A DNA stretch of 64,000 nt from Semisulcospira habei (lineage: Eukaryota > Mollusca > Gastropoda > Semisulcospiridae), in contig BTPG01000008.1 in assembly GCA_036245525.1 (NCBI GenBank), positions 31,456,812 to 31,520,811 of the forward strand, in the 5' to 3' direction. Shown here piece after piece: positions 56,950-64,000 of the stretch. Within the stretch, counting starts at the first letter, position 1, and every line of letters starts with the position of its first letter. A program made the translations under genes and the position numbers. The notes under the pieces were generated by a model. That model had not been told where the DNA came from and did not search any database. It was given only the letters and a program-made list of their open reading frames with translations.

Positions 56950-58903
56950 TTACTTACGCCTGTCACCCTTACCCGGGTATAGGCCGTCGACGAGAGACCT
57001 CCAGCAACTCCTGTCCTGTGCTTCTCCTTCGATTCTACTCCAGGTGGTTCCCAGTCTCTTGATGTCTGCTTGGAGGTCTCGACGCCAGGAGTTTCTCGGC
57101 CTACCTCTTTTCCTCTTTCCCTGGGGGTTCCATGACAATGCCTGCCTAGTGATACTGGAAGCTGGCTTTCTCAGACTGTGACTGATCCATCCCCATCTTC
57201 TTCGCCCAATTTCATTCTCTGCTGTTATCTGCTCTGTTCTCTCCCAGAGTCTGACGTTGCTGATCTTCTCTGGCCAGTGGATTTTCAAAATTCTTCTAAG
57301 GCAACTGTTCATGAAGGTCTGTACTCTGTTGACTGTGGTTTTTGTCAATCTCCATGTCTCTGCTCCATATAGGAGAACTGCTTTTACATTGGAGTTGAAA
57401 ATCCGGACTTTGGTGTGTTGTGACAGCTCTCTGGAACTCCACACTTTTTTCAACTGGAGAAAGGCTGCTCTGGCTTTACCGATTCGTGCTCTGACATCTG
57501 CATCAGTGCCGCCTTTTTTGTCTATGATGCACCCGAGATAGGTGAAGGACTCCACCTCCTCCAACGGGGTGCCAGCAAGCAAGACTGGTTCTTCCCTGGT
57601 TGCGTTCAGCCTCATTGTCTTTGTTTTCTGTTTGTGAATGGTGAGGCCCACTTGGGACGAGATGTCAGCAAGCCTCGTGGTCTTGTCCTGCATTTGTTGA
57701 TGAGTGTGGGACAGTAATGCCAAGTCGTCTGCAAAATCGAGGTCGTCAAGCTGTGTCCACAGTGTCCACTGTATTCCACTTCGTCTGTGCTCTGTGGTCA
57801 TCTTCATGACCCAGTCTATGGCCAGTAGGAAGAGGAACGGAGACAGCAGACACCCCTGCCTGACACCAGTTCTGACCTGGAGCTCTCTGGTGAACTGCCC
57901 TTCGTGGATCACGCGACATGTCATGCCATCATAGCTGCTCTTGATCAGGCGGACGAGCTTTGTGGGTACACCGTAGTGTCGTAGGAGTTTCCACAGAGTC
58001 TCTCGGTCCACGCTGTCAAATGCTTTCTCATAATCCACAAAGTTGATGTACAGCGGGGAGCTCCACTCCAGAGACTGTTCCACGATGATGCGGAGAGTGG
58101 CGATCTGGTCTGTACATGATCAGTTCTTCCTGAATCCTGCTTGCTGGTCTCTCAGCTGGGGGTCAACGGAGCTCTTCATTCTCTCTAGGATGATCCTGTT
58201 GAAGACCTTTCCTGGTACTGACAGCAAGGTGATTCCTCTGTAGTTGGAACACTTGCTGAGGTCGCCTTTCTTGGGAAGCTTGATTAGGTACCCCTCGTTC
58301 CAGTCAGCTGGCATCACCTCCTCTTCCCAGATCTTTCCAAACAGTGGGTACGGCATCTCAACTGTTGTCTCTAGGTCTGCTTTCAGAGACTCCGCTGGGA
58401 TGCCATCTGGCCCTGCTGCGTTGCCATTCTTCAAAAATGCCACTGCTTTTCTGATCTCTTCCCGGCTGGGTCTGTCACAGCTGATGGGTAGGTCGGTCTC
58501 TGCCGGCTGGATGTCGGGGGGTCGGGGGGGGGGGGGGGGGGGGGGGGGGGTCGGGTGGGCTAGGTCTGTTCAGTAACTCTTCAAAATACTCGGTCCATCT
58601 GTCGAGTTGGTCTGCTCTGTCTGCAATAGGCTTGCCTTCTTTGTCTTTTACTGGTCTTTCTGTATGGCCATACTTACCCGACAATCTTCTGGTAATGTAG
58701 AGCTGTTTCATGTTGCCGCTGCCTGCTGCCTTTTCTGCCTCTGCTGCCAGTCTGTCTGTGTAGGCCCTCTTGTCTGCCCTGATACTCCTCTTCACGTCGC
58801 GGTTGGCTTCCGAGTATTCCCCCTGTGCCCTTACTTTGGCTGCTCTCGTGCGACTGTTGTTGACCGCTGCTTTCTTCTGCTTCCTCGTTTCTATCTTCTT
58901 CAA
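56950..58903 (-). pseudogene. RTE ORF2 reverse transcriptase, frame-broken
   Basis: Pieces 58903-58475, 58443-58120 and 58083-56950 together give the RT. Blocks: MPADWNEGYLIKLPKKGDL, SNYRGITLLSVPGKVFNRI, YINFVDYEKAFDSVDRETLW, GVRQGCLLSPFLF, LDFADDLALLSH (catalytic FADD), [19 protein letters not shown]. Breaks: the homopolymer at 58517-58550 and a TGA directly after QQAGFRKN (an Arg codon in relatives). Confidence 0.88.
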
Positions 58904-59987
58904 GGTCTGTGCCGACAGCCAGTCCTTGTGGTGGTGTTTCCTGAACCCTACAGTGTCTTTGCAGGTTGAGTTCAGCGCCTAGAACTGCCTTCCACTGCTT
59001 CTCTGTGGTGACCGCCTCCTCTTCATTTACTAGCTCCTGTAGCGCTTGAAACCGGTTGGACAGCACCAGTTTGAACTCTTCTCTAACTCCAGTTTCTCTC
59101 AGGAGGCCTACATTATAGCGCTGTCTTCTTGTTGTCTCTGTGCGGCTTTTCTTTAGCTTGAGCTTCATTCTTAAGGTAAGCAGATGGTGGTCTGAGGCGA
59201 CATCTGCTCCCCTCCTCACTCGAACATCTTGAAGGGATCTTCTAAATTTCTTGCTAATGCAGATATGGTCTATTTGGTTCTCTGTTGTATGGTCAGGTGA
59301 GACCCACGTTGCTTTGTGTATTCTTCTGTGTGGGAAGATGCTGCCTCCAATGACAAGTCGGTTTAGAGCACAAAAGTCTACAAACCTCTCCCCGTTCTCA
59401 CTCATCTCTGAGCCTAGTCCCTGTCTCCCCATCACCTCTTCGTATCCGGTGTTGTCCTCCCCTATTTTGGCATTAAAATCGCCCATGACGATGGTGATGT
59501 CTCGCTCCGCACATTTGTCCACGGCACTCTGGAGTCGGTCGTAGAACTCTTGTTTCTCTTCCTCGTCACTGTCATTGGTGGGCGCATAACACTGGATGAC
59601 GTTCAGCTTGAGCTTTTTCTTGGTTCTAAAGGCTGCTGTTATAATTCTTGGCCCAAGAGGTTCCCAGCCCATCAGCGCTCTCTGTGCCACTGGTGACAAC
59701 ATGAGTGCTACTCCTTCTGTATGGGGGGCATTCTCCTCTTCATGACCTGAATACAGAATCATCTCCCCACTTAACAGCCTTTTCTGGCCAGACTGCGTCC
59801 ATCTGGCTTCACTGATGCCTAGCAGGGAAAGGTTGTACTTTTGCATTTCCGCTGCTATCTGGGCGGCCTTGCCGCTCTGGTACATGGTCTTGACGTTCCA
59901 TGTGCCCATGGTTGTATCCCTGGATAGAGAGAGGCGGCTCGGTCCTGTGGCTTCCGAAGACTTCCGGCTTTCACCACAGGACGTCAT
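58674..59987 (-). CDS. RTE ORF2 N-terminal AP-like endonuclease region
   Basis: 437 codons, of which the endonuclease is roughly the first 270: MGTWNVKTMYQSGKAAQ, LGISEARWTQSGQKRL, VIQCYAPTNDSDEEEK, TIVMGDFNAKIGEDNTGYEE, ENQIDHICISKK, GADVASDHHLL. These are the Asn, Glu, Asp, Asn and His positions of the APE fold that nicks target DNA. This domain is what host annotations call craniofacial development protein 2-like. Beyond about residue 335 the ORF slips into a wrong frame; the true product continues at 58903 toward the RT. Confidence 0.9.
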   Translation of the reverse strand: MTSCGESRKSSEATGPSRLSLSRDTTMGTWNVKTMYQSGKAAQIAAEMQKYNLSLLGISEARWTQSGQKRLLSGEMILYSGHEEENAPHTEGVALMLSPVAQRALMGWEPLGPRIITAAFRTKKKLKLNVIQCYAPTNDSDEEEKQEFYDRLQSAVDKCAERDITIVMGDFNAKIGEDNTGYEEVMGRQGLGSEMSENGERFVDFCALNRLVIGGSIFPHRRIHKATWVSPDHTTENQIDHICISKKFRRSLQDVRVRRGADVASDHHLLTLRMKLKLKKSRTETTRRQRYNVGLLRETGVREEFKLVLSNRFQALQELVNEEEAVTTEKQWKAVLGAELNLQRHCRVQETPPQGLAVGTDLEEDRNEEAEESSGQQQSHESSQSKGTGGILGSQPRREEEYQGRQEGLHRQTGSRGRKGSRQRQHETALHYQKIVG

Positions 59988-60278
59988 AAGTCTTCTAGTA
60001 GAAGAACCTTCCTCCTCCAGGAAAGGAATTACTGTTAGTCTTTTCGTCGGCGTTTTTGTAGCTATTTCCTTTTTTGCAGGGTGGGGAAGCTACCCCCACG
60101 CCCAACCCCCTTACTAGGAGGACCAGGGGTTTTCTGTCGGGGTCACCTTCCCTTAGACCATGTTGGTTCACGGCACCTTATTTCATTCGGTGCACCCCTC
60201 TCACGAGGGACCCCCTATCCACCACCCAGGGGACGCGCCTCAACGTCGTATGGTCCCAGCGCGAGGTCTGTGCTTGCT

Positions 60279-60980
60279 ACCTGTGTCATAATAGTGTGTG
60301 AATGTCTAGTTTTCTGTCTACTTTGTATTCAAAGAATCACTTGATCCTATTCTGGTGTGGTCGCTGTTACAAAATTACATGTGTTGCCCAAGGCAAAAGC
60401 CATTAGAGATTTTGCACTATGAAGGCTGTTTAACCCATTCAGTGCCAGCTGACACACACTGTGTTTCTGCTGTCTTTGTTATTTCAAGAGTATTTCTGAG
60501 GATGACTGTCTTTGACAAGGCATGCTCGTTAGAAATTATAATTCTTTCCTGACAAAAGATATGAAAATATAAGGGTGTACAAAATACAATTAAGGAGCTC
60601 TGTTTTCGCGGTGTCGGCAACCGTGTTGGTCATCTAGTTTCTTCTGCTGTATTTCAACTAAGGGAAATAATTGGGTTAAACTCTGCACTTTTGTCAGTTG
60701 TTGCGTCGCTTGAACCCGATCTTGCGCTCTCCACAATGGTTACGCTTGTCCATACAAACACATTTCCCCACCCACACACACGCACGCAAGAATGTATATT
60801 CATCAGTCTAATCACAGAACACCACCTCTGATGCACAGCACACAGTGACGTGGCTAGTCAACTTGTAGGCCTATCAAAGTGAGCCGGCGAGTTTCGTTTG
60901 CAACGAATGACTCCAAACAACATTCGGGAGCGAAGTCATAGAGGATAACCAGCATCTACCATTGGCAGAGACGACACTCC
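60279..60980. other. Intergenic, possible TTAA MITE
   Basis: TTAACCCATTCAGTGCC at 60429 and TTGGGTTAA ending 60679 may bound one TTAA element. The rest is unrecognised. Confidence 0.4.
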
Positions 60981-61029
60981 AGACATCTCCAAGAGGCATA
61001 GATCATTATGAGCCGGAAGGGCTCATTCC

Positions 61030-63428
61030 TTGTCAGCCCTTCATACTCTGAAGGGTACAAGAACTGGGCACCCGCTCCTAATCCATCATTATCAGGGAAC
61101 TGTATGCAAACCTCATGGCAGATTACTATATCATTTTCATCTTGGTTCCCGGTCATGTGGGCATTGAAGGCAACAGAATCGCGGATTCTGCGGCCAACAG
61201 TGCCCGTAGTGATCGTACCTGTGAAGCTGCGACTGTTTTTCGTGATTATAAGCCCGCCATTGGTGCTTATATATCTCGTGAGTGGCAGACTGATTGGGCA
61301 GTCGAAACTTTCTTCATTGAAGACCGAACTGGCAAGTGTCGAGGCGCACACATTCGACTCGCAGCAGCGGGACAGAGTGGACTGTCCTCCGCGCCTCTCC
61401 TACAGCAAGCGAAACTTCACGCCTCGGCGCCCCAGTGGACAGTTCACCGCACGGAGCACTACGAGATGTCTTCACGTAAGCAGAAAGCCGCCCTTCTAAG
61501 GGCGAACAGACGCCCAACAAATCAGCAACATGCCGATGAATACCTGGCCCACCACCCGGAACTACGACCACAGCCTACGCCCAGCTCAAGCTCTAGAAGA
61601 GAAACAAAGTGACAGAACCCACCAATACAGCCACCAATACAGCCACCAACGACGCCGTCGGATACACCACGTGCGTCACCAGGGAACAGCCTGGAAGAAA
61701 TGTGGCAACGATTTCCAATGCCCGTACCACCAACAGGAATGTTCCCCAAGATGGACGCCTTCTTAAAAGAGAACGTATTTCCAAACCTCACAAAAGCAAT
61801 CCTACCAGCCACCGCCACCGCAGCAAGTAGAAGAAGAAGAGCAGGACAAGTCGGAACCATCGTCAGAGTCGGAGCTGCCCCCTTCCCCCCCCCCCCCTCC
61901 CCCCCCCCCCCCCCCCCCCCGGGTTCCAAATCCCCGAACATCTAACTCGGGGGGCGCCCTGGTCCACAAAAGAGAGGGAGGTCCGGCTTAGGGGTATGGA
62001 CATCAACGACCTAGTCTCCCTGCTTCAATCAGCTGTACCAGCCATCCTCGCAACGCGCGGTGATGACTACCACCGCGCCATGGTTACCACCAGATGGCTA
62101 CTCCATACAGGGGCACTCGCCGACATCAAAGCTCCTACGACCGCCAGCCAAGAAAGCCAGGCAGTCCCCCAAACGAGAGAAACCGACAGCCAAGCCACCG
62201 TCGAAATGACCCACAAGGGGACCTCAGCCACCCCAGCAACCAAGCACAAGAAAACCGGCACCACCCCGACAAATACAAAAGAGGTGGAATGCTCCACCAC
62301 AACGCCAACGTCCCAAGACGCCAGCACCGACACACCTCACCCGGTGCAAGACCACCACCCAGAAGCACCCTCAACAGCCAGTACAGCAACGAACACCACC
62401 AGCCGCAAGAAAAGACCTCCAAAATCAGCCAGACAACGCAAGCCTGCACCCAGGAAAGACTCCTCCTCGCGACACCACCGCCACACCTCCGAATCCCGCC
62501 ACCCCACCAACCCATCACCCAACGCCCCACAACAAGACCCCGCCTTCACTGGCCACCACCCCATGAAGTCTCACCACGACGATACCAGCCACCCACACCA
62601 CCAACCCAGCGACGGTTCTACCGGTCACCACCACCCCCACACCCACTCGTAGAGGGCATACTGCAGTGGCTGGGCTACCGGCCTGGTACTAGCGACGGTT
62701 CACTAGCCACACCACCCTCCCGGCCCCGGCAACACCATTCAGCCGCTGCGCGACGGAAGGACAGACAGCCAGACCGACACCCCCCCCCCCCCCCCCCCCC
62801 CCCCGGGACGAAATCAGCGAGAGCTGGAAGTCCCCATCCCTTCTAAATTAGCACTAGCACTAGCAGACTGATTGGGACAAGGAAGAGGCGAAAAGGCTCC
62901 GTGACCTCTTCCTAAAGTGTCCGACAGTCTACCTCATCAATGCGGCAGGCGCCGTGAGGAGACTATCATTGCTCGTCTTCATATTGGCCATACTTATGTC
63001 GCACACTCATCATTGAAAGGGGAGGAACGCCTATGGTGCTTCGCATGCAACGAGCCGTTTTCAGATAAGCACTTCTTGACATGTGCTGACCTAATCGATT
63101 TAAGGTGGAAACGCTATACAGCAGACTCTTTGAAGGTTTTGTTGCGGGACGTTCCCCCGAATCTTCAGCTTTATAAAGGAAGCTAATTTGTTTTACAAAA
63201 TGTAAGCATCTGTAGTCTATATTATACATCTGTTCTTACTACGAACTTCCAAAGTCTGTAGACATGTACGATTGACCTGTGTGATGTTTTAGCTAAGATC
63301 ACTTTTAAACTGTATTTTCATCATGTTTTAAGACCTTTCTCTTAGTCTGGCTGACCAGACTTTTACCCTTCCCGTCGTGAGATGGTTTTAGTCGCCTGCT
63401 CCGCGTTAAACCCCATTAACTAACTAAC
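61030..63428 (+). mobile_element. RNase H-bearing LINE 3' part, interrupted
   Basis: Left piece encodes VPGHVGIEGNRIADSAANSA, the RNase H D/H region of I-group LINEs, then YKPAIGAYISREWQTDW. After the inserted element the reading resumes (RRREETIIARLHIGHTYVAH, then CFACNEPFSDKHFLTCADL, the C-terminal zinc knuckle) in a shifted frame. The 3' end is TTAGTCGCCTGCTCCGCG followed by an (ACTA)n tail at ~63417-63428. No RT domain remains. Confidence 0.8.
61299..62862 (+). mobile_element. ORF1-only (HAL1-like) retroelement
   Basis: Flanked by a perfect 14-bp duplication GCAGACTGATTGGG (61285-61298 and 62863-62876). Ends with a (TAGCAC)n tail, as LINEs do. The interior codes only a basic, Pro/Thr/Ser/His-rich structural-type protein in broken frames: MSSRKQKAALLRANRR at 61466 with a TGA at 61610, EMWQRFPMPVPPTGMFPKMD at ~61697, then MDINDLVSLLQSAVPAIL at 61996. 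No endonuclease or RT. Poly-C tracts at 61884-61920 and 62781-62804 break the frame. Confidence 0.75.
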
Positions 63429-63639
63429 TATGCCTCTTGGAGATGTTTGGAGTGTTGTCTGCGCTTAGGCCCCTATAGTCCAAGTTGATTATGCGCCGTG
63501 ACTCGTTCGTTGTTGGTAGTCGTTCGTTTAAAACGAAACCATATGTATAGATCCTCATGGGCCCCTGCAGTTGCTGGGGCTCATGAAGATATATTCCTCT
63601 TGCTGACGCCACTTTGAATCCATGTTCCAAGGCCGACAG
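63429..63639. repeat. Hairpin remnants
   Basis: GCCTCTTGGAGATG (half of the 5711-type palindrome) at 63432 and a GATCCTCATGGGCCCC...GGGGCTCATGAAGAT hairpin at 63549-63591. Confidence 0.55.
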
Positions 63640-64000
63640 TTAGGGCGTTTTGTGAAGTCTCTTCTAGTTTATAGAAGAGACTTTTTAAGATGGGTCGCGG
63701 CGGAGCAAATTCAAAAGAATGCCAGTGACGACAAAGAAGGGCTGGTCTAAAAATCTTACAACTAAAGTAACCAGGTAAAAATGGCGTCATGTCTAATTAC
63801 GCTAACTTCGATGCAGAACTGTGACGTACTTTTGGCGGGAAACGCCGTGTGTGTGTGTAAACACGATAATCTCCGATAGTTTGTGCGGTACGTACAAGCT
63901 TGAACTTGGGGAAATGCTTTGTTCAAAGGGTGCTTTTTTGTCATATTCACTTGACAATTTTGATATAGCTAGACTAGAGAAAGACATTGGATGCGTTCGT
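63640..64000 (+). repeat. Long dispersed repeat, copy 3 (runs off the edge)
   Basis: TATAGAAGAGACTTTTTAAG at ~63670, GTCATGTCTAATTACGCTAA and AGAAAGACATTGGATGCGTT align with 11561-12085 and with the reverse of ~6370-5970. Confidence 0.75.

Larger units (their letters stand above)
56943..60266 (-). mobile_element. RTE LINE, near full-length, 12-bp target duplication
   Basis: TCTGTGCTTGCT occurs at 56931-56942 and 60267-60278, flanking the element. On the minus strand: a 5' UTR (60266-59990), the AP-endonuclease ORF, the RT ORF, and a (GTAA)n 3' tail. The RT ORF is broken around the poly-G/C tract at 58517-58550, by at least one further frameshift, and by a TGA near 58118. Confidence 0.93.

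Noticed and set aside
58244..58576. Plus-strand glycine-rich ORF over the poly-G tract
   Set aside because: It is antisense to the RTE reverse transcriptase and arises from the homopolymer.
61996..62846. Host His/Pro-rich gene
   Set aside because: It lies wholly inside an insert with target duplication and a LINE-type tail, and the frames are broken by poly-C tracts.

Overview
This is a eukaryotic (animal) genomic window, not a bacterial one. It is AT-rich, intron-bearing, and crowded with LINEs, MITEs, microsatellites and retroelements. The element mix (L2-like, RTE with a craniofacial-development-protein-2-like endonuclease, RNase H-bearing LINEs, DIRS elements, many TTAA MITEs) suggests a marine lophotrochozoan, probably a mollusc. 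That placement is an inference.

Two host genes lie head to head. On the minus strand is the 5' half of a WDR45/WIPI4-like PROPPIN autophagy gene: five coding exons between 9082 and 1763, continuing off the left edge. On the plus strand is a complete RBM22 splicing-factor gene: nine coding exons from 9460 to 56066, encoding 436 aa. The ~380 bp between the two start codons (9083-9459) is the likely shared promoter. RBM22 has been stretched to 46.6 kb, mostly by retroelements in its third intron (14663-42614, ~28 kb) and eighth intron (48879-55917).

Those introns hold five DIRS-type tyrosine-recombinase retrotransposons, each ~6.2-6.5 kb: A (15318-34130, containing B and C), B (15876-22044, in the leader intron of A), C (27534-33848, in the internal complementary region of A), D (35110-41606) and E (49397-55794). 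All have inverted terminal repeats plus an internal complementary region that spells the reverse complement of the joined ends. All sit at T-runs without target duplication. D is nearly intact: Gag with one frameshift, RT/RNase H/DAM-like ORF open, tyrosine recombinase open with R-HxxR-Y. A has one stop in Gag and one in the recombinase. B, C and E are coding-dead, yet their two terminal repeats are identical or nearly so, which points to recent mobilisation in trans. Four of the five carry an 8-nt first coding exon (ATGNNNAG) followed by a retained phase-2 intron; A has a longer, 38-nt version. Gag combines a CxxC zinc-binding N-terminus, a hypervariable ~90-bp tandem repeat, an SR/RS-like domain and a conserved C-terminal block. 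A two-copy, ends-only miniature derivative with a flipped centre lies at 42383-42578.

The rest is a repeat mosaic: an L2-like LINE (1-1640), a pogo-like MITE (3373-4100), many TTAA-flanked hairpin MITEs, a long dispersed repeat in three copies, a full-length RTE with 12-bp target duplication (56943-60266), and an RNase H-type LINE (about 61030-63428) interrupted by a 1.56-kb ORF1-only element with 14-bp target duplication.
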